Assembly: GCF_003047105.1 (NCBI RefSeq)
Contig: NZ_CP028475.1
Span: 868,001-932,000 of the forward strand
Source of the DNA: Celeribacter baekdonensis
GTDB lineage: Bacteria > Pseudomonadota > Alphaproteobacteria > Rhodobacterales > Rhodobacteraceae
Reading direction: 5' to 3'
Length of the DNA stretch: 64,000 nt
Part shown: positions 18,112 to 27,786 of the stretch, in pieces
Layout: each line of letters opens with the position of its first letter
How positions within the stretch are numbered: the stretch's first letter is position 1
Notes under the pieces: generated by a model
What the model was told of the DNA's origin: nothing
What the model saw: only the letters and a program-made list of their open reading frames with translations
The model's database searches: none
Made by a program: the position numbers and the translations under genes

Positions 18112-18138
18112 AAAAGCCGGACATGAAGCCCGGCTTTT
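18112..18138. terminator. bidirectional terminator between GNAT and DAHP synthase genes
   Basis: AAAAGCCGG (18112-18120) pairs with CCGGCTTTT (18130-18138), giving T-rich ends in both directions. It serves two convergent genes. Confidence 0.88.
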
Positions 18139-18159
18139 AAAGTGTTGATCTCAAAAGAG

Positions 18160-19530
18160 TTACGCAGAAACAGCGATCTCTTCTGGCGCTTGGCCTTTTT
18201 GCAGCTCTTCGGCCACAAGGAACGCCAATTCCAGTGCTTGCGAGGCGTTCAGACGCGGATCACAGGCGGTATGATAGCGGTCCGCGAGGTTCTCGTCTGT
18301 CACAGCGCGCAGGCCGCCGGTGCATTCGGTCACGTCCTTGCCGGTCATCTCGAAATGCACGCCACCCGGGATGGTGCCATGGTCACGGTGCGTGGCAAAG
18401 AACTCCTGCACTTCGGCCAGAACCATTTCAAACGGGCGGGTTTTATAGCCGCTGTCCGATTTGATCGTGTTGCCATGCATCGGGTCACAGGACCAAACGA
18501 CCTTGGCACCTTCGGCTTTGACCGTCTCAATCAGACGTGGCAAATGATCGGCGACTTTGCCCGCCCCGAACCGCGCGATCAGGGTCAAACGGCCCGCCTC
18601 GTTTTCCGGGTTCAGTTTAGACATCAAGACCTTAAGGTCTTCGGCGGTGGTCGTGGGGCCGCATTTCAACCCGATCGGGTTTTGCACGCCACGACAGAAT
18701 TCCACATGCGCACCGTCCGGCTGACGGGTTCGGTCACCGATCCAGATCATGTGACCTGAGCCCGCGATCGTCGCGCCCGTGGTGCTGTCCACACGGGTCA
18801 ACGCCTCTTCATATTCCAACAAAAGCGCCTCATGCGAGGTGTAGAAATCCACCGTATGCAGGTCGTGATTGTTCTCGGATGTGATCCCCGCCGCTTTCAT
18901 GAAATCCAGGGAATCTTGGATGCGATTGGCCATATCGCGGTATTTCTCGGCTTCGTCGGCCTCGGTGAAGCCCAGAGTCCAAGCATGCACCCGGTGAATA
19001 TCTGCGAAACCACCTTTGGAAAAGGCGCGCAGCAGGTTCAGCGAGGCGGCGGCTTGGGTGTAGGCCTGAAGCATCCGGTTTGGATCCGGGATGCGCGCTT
19101 CGGGCGTAAAGTCAAAGCCGTTGATGATGTCGCCGCGGTAGCTCGGCAATTCGACGCCATTGGACGTTTCGGTTGCCGTCGAGCGCGGTTTGGCAAATTG
19201 CCCGGCCATGCGACCAACCTTAATCACCGGCACTTTCGCGCCAAAGGTCAGCACCATCGCCATTTGCAGCATCACTTTGAACGTGTCGCGGATCTGATCG
19301 CCGCCGAACTCGGAAAAGCTTTCGGCGCAATCGCCGCCCTGCAACAAAAACGCCTCGCCGCGCGACGCTTTCGCCAGATCGCGTTTGAGTGTGCGCGCTT
19401 CCCCCGCAAAAACGAGCGGCGGATATTTGGCAAGCTGAGCCTCAACAGCGTTCAGCGCAGCCTCGTCCGTATAGTCGGGCATTTGCACACGCGGTTTGTT
19501 GCGCCATGCGGTTTTCACCCAATCCGTCAT
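18160..19530 (-). CDS. class II (plant-type) DAHP synthase
   Basis: This 456-residue enzyme condenses phosphoenolpyruvate and erythrose 4-phosphate, the first step of the shikimate pathway. The sequence is of the class II type: [25 protein letters not shown], the [14 protein letters not shown] region and CDPMHGN are characteristic, with the metal-binding Cys in GGDCAE. The ATG at 19530 has GGAG eight bases upstream; a longer frame from 19557 is not needed. A hairpin (19549-19555 with 19561-19567) sits just upstream of the ribosome site. No other aromatic amino acid gene is nearby. The gene is often called aroF or aroG in relatives, so no symbol is given. Confidence 0.95.
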   Translation of the reverse strand: MTDWVKTAWRNKPRVQMPDYTDEAALNAVEAQLAKYPPLVFAGEARTLKRDLAKASRGEAFLLQGGDCAESFSEFGGDQIRDTFKVMLQMAMVLTFGAKVPVIKVGRMAGQFAKPRSTATETSNGVELPSYRGDIINGFDFTPEARIPDPNRMLQAYTQAAASLNLLRAFSKGGFADIHRVHAWTLGFTEADEAEKYRDMANRIQDSLDFMKAAGITSENNHDLHTVDFYTSHEALLLEYEEALTRVDSTTGATIAGSGHMIWIGDRTRQPDGAHVEFCRGVQNPIGLKCGPTTTAEDLKVLMSKLNPENEAGRLTLIARFGAGKVADHLPRLIETVKAEGAKVVWSCDPMHGNTIKSDSGYKTRPFEMVLAEVQEFFATHRDHGTIPGGVHFEMTGKDVTECTGGLRAVTDENLADRYHTACDPRLNASQALELAFLVAEELQKGQAPEEIAVSA

Positions 19531-19949
19531 CGTTTTTACTCCAGTGTGCCTGCGCAAAGGGCGCAGGGGTCATTTCATCCTCCAACGCCTGCGAGCCCTG
19601 TTAGCGCCCACAGCGTTTGAGCTTTATAAACTTTCTGGCCTGTGGATGGAAACCAAAAACGACAGGATTTTATGCGTCATTCTGCGGCTGTTGGTCAAAA
19701 AACAGTCATCACCATGCCCTTGGGAGATGGCATTTGGGATGAAAACAGGCCGATGAGTCGTATGAGTTCGCGCTTATTGCGGTAAATTTCCATAAATCCC
19801 TGTCAAAAGCGGGTGATTTCTTCGCGACACCGCGTGTTTTTGGGCATTTGCGTGATTTCTGATCCTCAAACCCAACGGCATATCTTTCCAATTGGTAAAA
19901 GCCGTTCTAGGCTCCGCCCCAGACTACGAAAAAACAGGGAGTATTCCAT
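19531..19949. other. 419-bp intergenic region with divergent promoters
   Basis: No gene is evident. The DAHP synthase leader contains a seven-base-pair hairpin (19549-19567); it encodes no aromatic-rich leader peptide that I can see. The rest presumably carries the promoter of the liv-type operon. No riboswitch structure is recognisable. Confidence 0.55.
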
Positions 19950-21137
19950 ATGAAGAAGCTGCTTTTGGCATCCACCGCCGCAACCCTTTTCTCCGGCCTT
20001 TTGTCCGGCGCGGCTTTTGCCGAAGACGTCAAAGTCGGTGTGATCCTTGGTTACACAGGCCCAATTGAATCGCTGACCCCGGACATGGCCGCAAGCGCGG
20101 AATTGGCGTTTAAAGAAATCAGCGACAGCGGGATGTTTCTGGACGGTTCGACCATCACCCCCGTGCGTGCCGACAGCACCTGTGTCGATGCCGCCGCCGC
20201 GTCTGCGGCCGCCGAGCGCTTGATCACCTCTGACGGCATTGTTGCCATCATGGGGGCGGATTGTTCTGGCGTCACCGGTGCGATCCTGTCCAACGTGGCC
20301 GTGCCCAATGGTGTGGTGATGATCTCTCCGTCTGCCACCTCGCCGGGGCTGAGCACCGTCGAAGACAATGACCTGTTCTTCCGCACCTCCCCGTCTGACG
20401 CGCGTCAAGGCGCTGTTTTGGCTGATGTTTTGAAAGAAAACGGCATTACATCGGTGGCTGTGACCTATACCAACTCCGATTACGGCAAAGGCCTGTCGGA
20501 TGCTTTCGCCGCGTCTTATGACGGCGAAATCACCATCAACACCTCGCATGAAGACGGCAAAGCCGATTATTCTGCCGAAATCGCCGCGCTGGCCTCCGCT
20601 GGTGGCGACATGCTCGTGGTGTTGGGCTACGTCGACCAAGGCGGCAAAGGCATCATCCAAGCCGCAGCCGACACCGGCGCATTTGACAGCTTCCTCTTGG
20701 GCGACGGCATGTATGGCGACAGCTTGATCGCGGATCTGGGGGATGTGGTCGAAGGCTCCATCGGGATCGTGCCATGGGCCGAAGGTGCGGGCACCGACGC
20801 GTTCAACGCTTTGGGTGAAGCAGCTGGCATCAACGTGTCCTCCGCTTATACCCGCGAATCCTATGATGCGGGCGCTTTGATCGCTTTGGCCATGGCCAAG
20901 GGCGGTGCGGCAACCAAAGACGCCGTGGCGGCCAACGTCTTGGATGTGGCCAACGCACCGGGCGAGCCGATCTTGCCGGGCGAATTGGACAAGGCGCTCA
21001 AAATCCTCTCCGAAGGTGGCGACATCAACTATGTCGGCGCAACCAATGTGGAATTGATCGGACCGGGTGAGGCCGCTGGCTCCTACCGCTACTACACGAT
21101 CAAAGACGGCGCGTTTGAAACCGTTTCGATCCGCTAA
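19950..21137 (+). CDS. branched-chain amino acid ABC transporter substrate-binding protein
   Basis: The 395-residue product starts with a signal peptide (MKKLLLASTAATLFSGLLSG, cleavage after AAFA) and continues as a type I periplasmic binding protein: VKVGVILGYTGPIESL at the mature N-terminus and YTNSDYGKGLSDAF in the hinge region. It is the LivK/AmiC-type receptor for the following LivG, F, H and M homologues. The ligand (leucine-type amino acids, amides or urea derivatives) is not decided by sequence. GGGAG before the ATG at 19950 is a good ribosome site. Confidence 0.9.
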   Translation: MKKLLLASTAATLFSGLLSGAAFAEDVKVGVILGYTGPIESLTPDMAASAELAFKEISDSGMFLDGSTITPVRADSTCVDAAAASAAAERLITSDGIVAIMGADCSGVTGAILSNVAVPNGVVMISPSATSPGLSTVEDNDLFFRTSPSDARQGAVLADVLKENGITSVAVTYTNSDYGKGLSDAFAASYDGEITINTSHEDGKADYSAEIAALASAGGDMLVVLGYVDQGGKGIIQAAADTGAFDSFLLGDGMYGDSLIADLGDVVEGSIGIVPWAEGAGTDAFNALGEAAGINVSSAYTRESYDAGALIALAMAKGGAATKDAVAANVLDVANAPGEPILPGELDKALKILSEGGDINYVGATNVELIGPGEAAGSYRYYTIKDGAFETVSIR

Positions 21138-21149
21138 ACGCAACATTTG

Positions 21150-21190
21150 ATATGGCCCGGACAGTCGTCACTTGACGCTCCGGGCCATAT
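21150..21190 (+). terminator. strong stem-loop between binding-protein gene and livG
   Basis: A perfect 12-base-pair stem (21150-21161 with 21179-21190) is followed by TTTCTTAT. Its position after the binding-protein gene suggests partial termination, which would give excess binding protein over the membrane components. Confidence 0.8.
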
Positions 21191-21244
21191 TTCTTATCCG
21201 GTCCCATTCGCAAAAGAGCCGGATCAAAAACGGGGATACACCAT

Positions 21245-22042
21245 ATGATCGAAGTGCGTGATCTGCACATGCATTTCGGCGGTTTTCGGGCCGTGGACGG
21301 GGCTTCGCTCACGCTTGAGCAAGGCACGATCACTGGGCTCATCGGGCCCAATGGCGCGGGAAAAACGTCGCTTTTCAACTGCATCGCCGGGGTTTTGACC
21401 CCGACCTCAGGGCAGGTTTTGTTTGACGGTGAGGACATCACCGGCCTCAAACCGCACCAACTCTTTGCCAAGGGCATTTTACGCACGTTCCAAATCGCGC
21501 ATGAGTTCTCAAGCATGACGGTGCGTGAAAATTTGATGATGGTGCCTGCGGGGCAAACAGGAGAGACGCTGGTCAATGCCTGGTTCAAACGCAAACAGAT
21601 CGCTGCCGAGGAACGCGCCCTGCGTGAAAAGGCCGACGAGGTCCTTGAGTTTCTGACCATTTCTCATATCGCGGATTTGAAAGCGGGCGAGATTTCCGGC
21701 GGTCAGAAAAAGCTTTTAGAACTGGGCCGCACGATGATGGTCGATGCAAAAATGGTGTTTCTTGATGAGGTTGGCGCAGGCGTGAACCGCACGCTGCTGT
21801 ACACGATTGGCGATGCGATCAAGCGCCTGAACACTGAGCGCGGCTATACGTTTTGCATGATCGAACATGACATGGAGTTCATCAAACAGCTGTGCGATCC
21901 GGTCATTGTGATGGCCGAGGGCAAAGTGATGGCGACGGGCACGGCCAGCGAGATCATGAGGAATGAGGCGGTGATCGAGGCCTATTTGGGCACAGGCGTG
22001 AAAAACAAAACCGCCGCAACTGTGACGGAGGGGACCGAATGA
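21245..22042 (+). CDS. livG: branched-chain amino acid ABC transporter ATPase LivG
   Basis: A 265-residue ABC ATPase with Walker A GPNGAGKT, signature ISGGQKKLLELGR (the LivG variant), Walker B MVFLDEV and the switch His in MIEHDMEFI. The Walker B segment reads DEVGAGVN rather than the more usual DEPxAGLN. With LivF it energises import through LivH and LivM. The last bases overlap the ATG at 22039 of the next gene. Confidence 0.92.
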   Translation: MIEVRDLHMHFGGFRAVDGASLTLEQGTITGLIGPNGAGKTSLFNCIAGVLTPTSGQVLFDGEDITGLKPHQLFAKGILRTFQIAHEFSSMTVRENLMMVPAGQTGETLVNAWFKRKQIAAEERALREKADEVLEFLTISHIADLKAGEISGGQKKLLELGRTMMVDAKMVFLDEVGAGVNRTLLYTIGDAIKRLNTERGYTFCMIEHDMEFIKQLCDPVIVMAEGKVMATGTASEIMRNEAVIEAYLGTGVKNKTAATVTEGTE

Positions 22043-22670
22043 TCCGCCTGTCGCCTGTCTTTTCCGCTGCCCTCTGCGGGGGCTGATGATGTTTGCCGCC
22101 CCTGCTCTCGCTCAATCCATCGTCGGTACCGCTTTTGTGGATGGCAAACGGGTGGATCTTTTTAACAATGGCACTTGGGATTTTTCCGATACCGGAGATG
22201 TCAGCTGCCAAAAAATCGCGACCACTTTGTCCTTTTGTGGCAACCCGTTTAAATGGAAGCCCACAAGTGCGTCCAACGACGACATCACCGCGATGTTTCG
22301 CGCCGATGATCTGAATTATGGCATGGTGATTTACGAGGGCCTCGGATTGAACGCTGGGATGAGTCGCACCCAAGTGCAAAGCATCGCACTGGAATACGCG
22401 GCGGCGGCCTCTCAGATGAGCGTGTCTCAGGTGCCTGTTTTTGGCATCGTCCCGGTGACTGTGGCCGACCATGACACCGAAACCCTCTATTACGCCGCGA
22501 GTATTGACGGTTTGCATATTGTCTACGCGAACACGGTTTTGGTCGGCGCATCCGATACGGCGCAGATCGTCACCTATGAGATTGCGGATGACATCAACGA
22601 CGCGTTCAAAATACGGCACAAAGACTTTCTCGACTCCTTCAAGATCGAGTTTTGGGAGGACGCAGAATGA
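22039..22670 (+). pseudogene. exported protein of unknown function inside the liv operon, frame broken in the signal peptide
   Basis: Two pieces make one protein. The ATG at 22039 overlaps the livG stop (ATGA) and starts a signal-peptide-like sequence that hits TGA at 22084; the main frame (22086-22670) starts MMFAAPALAQSIVG, the end of a signal peptide. Adding one G to the five-G run at 22078-22082 joins them into a 210-residue precursor with a complete n-, h- and c-region cleaved after ALA-Q. As sequenced, only a truncated leader from the ATG at 22086 is available. The mature part, with two cysteines near its N-terminus (SCQKI, SFCGNP), is not a family I recognise. It ends overlapping livF. 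Confidence 0.7.
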
Positions 22671-23422
22671 ATTTCCTCCACGCAAGTGAGATGCGCGGCG
22701 GCTATGGCTCTGGTGCGGATATTCTGCATGGCTGTACCCTGACCGTGCAAAAAGGTGAGATCGCCGTCATCGTTGGTCCCAATGGCGCCGGCAAATCCAC
22801 CGCGATGAAGGCGGTGTTTGGCATGTTGAACCTACGCGAGGGCCATGTGCATCTCGATGGGCAAGACATCACCAAATTGTCGCCGCAAGAACGCGTCTAT
22901 AAAGGCATGGGCTTTGTGCCGCAGACCCACAATATTTTCCCGACTATGACGGTGCGCGAGAATTTGGAGATGGGCGCGTTCATTCGCAATGACGACATCG
23001 AAGAGACGATCGAACAGGTCTATGAGCTGTTTCCGGCGGTGAAAGACAAGCGCAACCAAAACGCGGGCGAGCTCTCTGGGGGGCAACGCCAACAGGTCGC
23101 TGTCGGTCGCGCGTTGATGACCCAACCGAAATTGCTGATGCTCGATGAACCGACGGCAGGCGTCTCACCCATCGTGATGGACGAGCTGTTTGACCGGATC
23201 ATCGAGGTCGCCCGCACTGGAATTTCCATCCTCATGGTCGAACAAAATGCCCGACAAGCGCTTGAAATCGCGGACAAAGGCTATGTCCTTGTCCAAGGCG
23301 CCAATGCTTACACCGACACGGGGGCAGCCCTTTTGGCCAACCCCGAAGTCCGTCGTACATTCTTGGGGGCTAACAGATGGATATCCTCAACGCCCTCGTG
23401 GCCTTCGCCAATTTCGTTCTGA
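22667..23422 (+). CDS. livF: branched-chain amino acid ABC transporter ATPase LivF, C-terminus out of frame
   Basis: The ABC ATPase has Walker A GPNGAGKST, signature LSGGQRQQ, Walker B LLMLDEPTAGVSP and MVEQNARQAL with a Gln-rich switch typical of LivF. The start at 22667 overlaps the previous stop and follows GGGAGGA. The frame runs 46 bases into livH and ends in a foreign-looking tail (ISSTPSWPSPISF). One extra G in the run at 23365-23369 would end the protein at FLGG with TAA at 23371-23373, the usual LivF end, giving 235 residues and a three-base gap before livH. The conserved ATPase core is complete either way. Confidence 0.9.
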   Translation: MNFLHASEMRGGYGSGADILHGCTLTVQKGEIAVIVGPNGAGKSTAMKAVFGMLNLREGHVHLDGQDITKLSPQERVYKGMGFVPQTHNIFPTMTVRENLEMGAFIRNDDIEETIEQVYELFPAVKDKRNQNAGELSGGQRQQVAVGRALMTQPKLLMLDEPTAGVSPIVMDELFDRIIEVARTGISILMVEQNARQALEIADKGYVLVQGANAYTDTGAALLANPEVRRTFLGANRWISSTPSWPSPISF

Positions 23423-24387
23423 TCCCCGCCACGGCCTACGGCGCACAGCTTGCGCTTGGGGCTTTGGGCGTGACGCTGATTTACGGCGTGCTTAGGTTTT
23501 CAAACTTTGCCCATGGTGAAACCATGTCCTTTGGCGCGATGATCGTTGTCTTGGTCACGGCGCTGTTCCAAAGCTGGGGCATCTCGCTTGGGCCGCTGCC
23601 AACCGCCCTTCTCGCCCTGCCCTTTGGCATCTTGGTCACGGCGCTGTTGTTGCTGACCACCGACCGCGTGGTTTACAAATTCTACCGCAAAGTCAAAGCC
23701 GCCCCCGTCATGTTGGTCATCGTCTCCACCGGGGTGATGTTCGTCATGAACGGCCTCGTGCGCATGGTCGTGGGCACAGAAGACCGCCGCTTCGCCGATG
23801 GGGCACGCTTCCTCGTCAATGCCCGCGATTTCAAGGCCTGGTCGGGCTTGGATGAGGGGCTTGCGATCAAAACCACCCAAGTCATCACCGTCGTTGTCGC
23901 CTTGATCACCGTGGCTGCGCTGTTTTGGTTTTTGAACAAAACCCGCACCGGGAAATCCATGCGCGCCTTCTCGGATAACGAAGATTTGGCGCTCTTGTCC
24001 GGTATCAACCCGGAGCGTGTGGTCACGATCACATGGCTTTTGGTTGCCGCTTTGGCCACCATCGCGGGCGCGCTTTACGGTTTGGACAAATCGTTCAAAC
24101 CCTTTATTTATCAACAGCTTCTCTTGCCGGTCTTTGCCGCCGCCATCGTCGGGGGCATCGGCAATCCGCTGGGCGCGATTGCCGGCGGGTTTGTCATTGC
24201 CTTTTCCGAGGTGACGCTGACCTACGCGTTCAAAAAGGTGCTCACCTATCTCAGCCCAGACAGTTGGAGCCCGGACGGTTTGGTGCAGCTTTTGTCGACG
24301 GATTACAAATTCGCCGTCTCTTTCGCCATCCTGATCATCGTGTTGTTGTTCAAACCCACGGGTCTCTTTAAGGGGCAATCGATATGA
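23377..24387 (+). CDS. livH: branched-chain amino acid ABC transporter permease LivH
   Basis: A 336-residue inner-membrane permease with about eight hydrophobic helices. The conserved cytoplasmic segment SDNEDLALLSGINPERV and the GALYGLDKSFKP region identify the LivH (BPD_transp_2) family. It pairs with LivM, whose ATG overlaps its stop (ATGA at 24384-24387). Length is slightly above the usual 300 because of a loop around residues 130-155. Confidence 0.9.
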   Translation: MDILNALVAFANFVLIPATAYGAQLALGALGVTLIYGVLRFSNFAHGETMSFGAMIVVLVTALFQSWGISLGPLPTALLALPFGILVTALLLLTTDRVVYKFYRKVKAAPVMLVIVSTGVMFVMNGLVRMVVGTEDRRFADGARFLVNARDFKAWSGLDEGLAIKTTQVITVVVALITVAALFWFLNKTRTGKSMRAFSDNEDLALLSGINPERVVTITWLLVAALATIAGALYGLDKSFKPFIYQQLLLPVFAAAIVGGIGNPLGAIAGGFVIAFSEVTLTYAFKKVLTYLSPDSWSPDGLVQLLSTDYKFAVSFAILIIVLLFKPTGLFKGQSI

Positions 24388-25700
24388 CAAAATCGAATGG
24401 AACAAAATCTCGCGCGCCTCTGTACTTTCTCGTGATGGCCCTGCTGATCGCGGCGGTTGGCCTGTTACAATCATGGAACTCCGCCCTGTCCATCCTCAAC
24501 ATGGGGCTGATCTCTGCGATCATGGCCTTGGGGGTGAACCTGCAATGGGGCTATGCGGGGCTGTTTAACGTCGGCGTCATGGGCTTTGTCGCCTTGGGCG
24601 GCTTGGCCGTTGTGCTGACCTCGATGCCACCCGTCCCCGCCGCATGGTCTGCGGGCGGTGGGCGCATCATCGCCGCGCTTGTGGTCGGTGTCGCGATCAT
24701 CGCTGGTGCTGCCATGCTGTGGAAAAAGATGCCAAAGGGCCGGGCGCGCGGTTTGGTTTTGACCGCGATTTTGATCCTTGGGTTCTTCCTGTTCCGCTTC
24801 CTTTTGGACCCGGCGGTTGCGGCGATTGAAGCCGTCGATCCGGCGGTTTCTGGCTATCTCGGCGGGCTTGGTTTGCCGGTGATTTTGGCATGGCCCGTCG
24901 GCGGGATTTTGGCGGCGGGCGCAGCTTGGCTTGTGGCCAAAACCGCGCTGGGGCTGCGCTCCGATTATCTGGCCATCGCCACGCTGGGCATCGCCGAGAT
25001 CATCCTTGCGGTGATGAAAAACGAAGACTGGCTGTCGCGCGGCGTCAAAAACGTCAACGGGTTGCCGCGTCCCGTCCCGAATGAAATCGACCTGCAAACC
25101 GCGCAATGGTTTTTGGACATGATGACCCGGTTTGGCATGGACCCAACCACAGGGTCGTCGATTTTTGTCAAACTTCTCTACGCCTTGCTGTTTCTGGCGG
25201 TGATTATTCTCATCGTCACTGCAATGGAATTGGCGCTCAAAAGCCCGTGGGGACGGATGATGCGCGCGATCCGTGACAACGAGACGGCCGCCGAAGCCAT
25301 GGGCAAAAACGTCACCGGGCGACACTTGCAAATCTTCGTGTTGGGGGCGGCGATCATCGGCGTTGCGGGCGCGATGATGACCACGCTTGACGGCCAGCTC
25401 ACCCCCACCACCTACCAACCGCTGCGCTACACTTTCCTTGTTTGGGTCATGGTGATTGTCGGCGGATCGGGCAACAACTGGGGCGCGGTGTTGGGCGGCA
25501 TGTTGATTTGGTTCCTGTGGATCGAGGTCGAACCGATTGGCGCGTGGGTCGTCAATGTGATCACCTCGGGTATGGACGACGGCTCGACGTTTAAGGCCGG
25601 ATTGATCGAACGCGTGGCCTATATGCGCTATCTGACCATGGGTGTGATCCTTTTGGTCGTGTTGCGGTTTTCACCGCGCGGGCTGTTGCCAGAAAAATAG
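24384..25700 (+). CDS. livM: branched-chain amino acid ABC transporter permease LivM
   Basis: The 438-residue permease has roughly ten membrane helices and the LivM coupling motif SPWGRMMRAIRDNETAAEAMGKNV. LQWGYAGLFNVGVMGFVALG near the N-terminus is the usual LivM signature. It is larger than E. coli LivM because of an extra hydrophobic segment around residues 80-160. It ends the transporter operon. Confidence 0.9.
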   Translation: MTKSNGTKSRAPLYFLVMALLIAAVGLLQSWNSALSILNMGLISAIMALGVNLQWGYAGLFNVGVMGFVALGGLAVVLTSMPPVPAAWSAGGGRIIAALVVGVAIIAGAAMLWKKMPKGRARGLVLTAILILGFFLFRFLLDPAVAAIEAVDPAVSGYLGGLGLPVILAWPVGGILAAGAAWLVAKTALGLRSDYLAIATLGIAEIILAVMKNEDWLSRGVKNVNGLPRPVPNEIDLQTAQWFLDMMTRFGMDPTTGSSIFVKLLYALLFLAVIILIVTAMELALKSPWGRMMRAIRDNETAAEAMGKNVTGRHLQIFVLGAAIIGVAGAMMTTLDGQLTPTTYQPLRYTFLVWVMVIVGGSGNNWGAVLGGMLIWFLWIEVEPIGAWVVNVITSGMDDGSTFKAGLIERVAYMRYLTMGVILLVVLRFSPRGLLPEK

Positions 25701-25723
25701 GTCGGCCAAAATAAGGGCTCAAA

Positions 25724-26311
25724 ATGCGGTTGCTTGCGGGAATTTGTGCGGCTGGGAATTCCTCTCGGATGGGGTTTGACAAACTGTCGACCCCGCCGTC
25801 CCTGCATGCGCCCGACACGCTGTTGCGCCGGGCCATTACGGCGGCAAAGGGCCATGATATTTTGGTCGCTTTGCCGCCGGATACCCATCCGTATTTCGCC
25901 AGCCGTCGGGCGATCTTGCGTCCGAGCGATGCCTTTATCTGTGTAGAACAGGCCGATGAGGGCCTGTCTGCCACGCTCAAATCCCTCGCCCAAGCGGCGA
26001 TTTCAGGCGGCTATGACGGGTTCATCACGATGCTCGCCGACTTGCCTTTTGTCACAGCCGCACATCTGGAAACCTTGGTTGTGCTGTTTGAAACCTTTGA
26101 GGGGACGCAGATTGTGCGGGCAATGAGTCAAAGCGGGCGCGATGGTCACCCGGTGATCTTTCCCGCATCCGTCCTGCCCGAATTTGAGACCCTGACAGGC
26201 GATCACGGCGCACAGGACTTGATTGCCAAATACGGTGCCAAACGGGTGGAGATGCCCTCCGAGGCGGCGACTTGGGACATGGATACAGTGGAAGATTGGC
26301 GTCAAATGTGA
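25724..26311 (+). CDS. MobA-like nucleotidyltransferase (MocA family)
   Basis: The 195-residue protein belongs to the MobA-like NTP transferases: LLAGICAAGNSSRMGFDKL is the nucleotide-binding loop, MLADLPFVTAAHL carries the catalytic Asp, and GRDGHPVIFP is the third conserved block. Relatives attach CTP or GTP to molybdopterin (MocA, MobA) or transfer nucleotides to sugars. The loop normally reads LAAGxSxRMG; here it is LAGICAAGNSSRMG. No molybdoenzyme or xdh gene lies nearby, so the substrate is undecided. AAGGG precedes the ATG at 25724, 23 bases after livM. Confidence 0.8.
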   Translation: MRLLAGICAAGNSSRMGFDKLSTPPSLHAPDTLLRRAITAAKGHDILVALPPDTHPYFASRRAILRPSDAFICVEQADEGLSATLKSLAQAAISGGYDGFITMLADLPFVTAAHLETLVVLFETFEGTQIVRAMSQSGRDGHPVIFPASVLPEFETLTGDHGAQDLIAKYGAKRVEMPSEAATWDMDTVEDWRQM

Positions 26312-26347
26312 CGTTTGGCGAAGTTTTTTCAATCACTTTGGAGCCCA

Positions 26348-27598
26348 ATGACCTTTCGCCCGCTTCATCGCGTTATCCTCGCCAGTGGCCTGACCAATTT
26401 GGCCGATGGCATTGCGACCGTGGCATGGGCATGGCTCGCGTCACTGTTGACCCGCGACCCGGTGTGGATCGCTTTGGTGCCCGTGGCCTTGCGGTTGCCT
26501 TGGGCGCTCTGTGCCATTCCGGCGGGGATCATCACTGATCGCGCTGATCGGCGCGTGTTGATTTTGCAGATGGATGCCCTGCGCGCGCTGGCGTTTTTAG
26601 CGGTGGGCGTGGCGATCATCTCCGCCCTACCCCTTGCGCCCGCGCCCGCCAGAGGCATCTCCAACATGGGCCTGTTTTGGGCGATCCTCTGTGGGGCCAG
26701 CGTGGTCGGCGTCGCCGAAGTGTTTCGCGACAATGCGGCCCAAACCATGTTGCCGACGCTCGTCCCACATGCCGAACTTGAAACGGCAAATGGGCGACTT
26801 TGGAGTGTTGAACTGATTGGCAATGCGTTGATTGGACCCGCTTTCGGCGCGATGTTGATCGGCTTTGCCCTGCCCGCACCATTTCTTTTCAATGCGCTGA
26901 GCTATTTTGCGGCGATCTTTCTTGTGCTGCGGATCAAAGGCGTGTTTCGCGCGGCGGGACCGCGCGTCCGAGATTGGCGTGCGGAACTGAAAGAAGGCGT
27001 GGCCTTTTTACGCGCCGCGCCCTTGCTGCGCAGCCTCGCGTGGATCACCGGGGTTTGGAATCTGTTGTTCCATATGATGATGATCGCACTTGTTTTGCAT
27101 GTTCAGGAAAACTTGGGCTTAAATGCACAGATTTACGGGCTGATTTTGGCCTCTGGGGCCGTGGGTGGTATTTTGGGCGGATGGCTTGCAGGTCCGATCA
27201 TTCGCCTGTTTGGGCCAACCCGGTCGGCGCAATTGGCGTTGTTGGCCTCTGCGCCGATCTTTCTTGTCATCGCCATTGCCCCCGGCCCGGTCAGTTTGGG
27301 TCTGACACTGGCCGTGTTTGAATTTTTCGGGCTGATTTGGAACACTGTCTCCGTGTCCTATCGACAGCGCGCGATCCCAGATGTGCTTTTGGGACGGGTC
27401 AACAGCCTCTATCGGTTGTTCGCATGGGGCATGATGCCGATTGGGCTTGTGTTGTCGGGGTTGATTGCACGCGGTGCGCAGAGCGTTGTCGATCGTGAAA
27501 CGGCGGTGCTGATGCCAATGTTGGTTGCGGCTCTGGGCGCGTTCAGCCTTGCTTTTGTTGGATGGAAAGCACTGGGGCGCGGTTTTGGCGCGACGTAA
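26348..27598 (+). CDS. major facilitator superfamily transporter
   Basis: A 416-residue permease with about 12 hydrophobic helices and a signature-like loop IITDRADRRVLILQMD between helices 2 and 3, as in the MFS_3/enterobactin exporter group. The ATG at 26348 follows GGAG at a short four-base spacing; a TTG at 26315 is an alternative. Substrate cannot be inferred. It starts 36 bases after the MobA-like gene, and the two may be co-transcribed. Confidence 0.82.
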   Translation: MTFRPLHRVILASGLTNLADGIATVAWAWLASLLTRDPVWIALVPVALRLPWALCAIPAGIITDRADRRVLILQMDALRALAFLAVGVAIISALPLAPAPARGISNMGLFWAILCGASVVGVAEVFRDNAAQTMLPTLVPHAELETANGRLWSVELIGNALIGPAFGAMLIGFALPAPFLFNALSYFAAIFLVLRIKGVFRAAGPRVRDWRAELKEGVAFLRAAPLLRSLAWITGVWNLLFHMMMIALVLHVQENLGLNAQIYGLILASGAVGGILGGWLAGPIIRLFGPTRSAQLALLASAPIFLVIAIAPGPVSLGLTLAVFEFFGLIWNTVSVSYRQRAIPDVLLGRVNSLYRLFAWGMMPIGLVLSGLIARGAQSVVDRETAVLMPMLVAALGAFSLAFVGWKALGRGFGAT

Positions 27599-27786
27599 CA
27601 TCGCGGCACTGGCTAAGATGTGATGGCCCTCACAAAGCCATCGGCCAAGGCCGGTACGCGCTTTGGAGAATGTCACATGACAGATCAACAGATTGGCCTC
27701 TGGTGGCCCAGCCCCCTGTGGCCACCGAGGTTACCCGGCGCAGGTGAACGTGTCACCAACGCCGGGAGAGCGTTCTTAAATTTGGA

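Noticed and set aside
27702..27726. Seven-base-pair hairpin downstream of the MFS gene
   Set aside because: No T tract on either side, so I cannot call it a terminator for the MFS or RTX gene.
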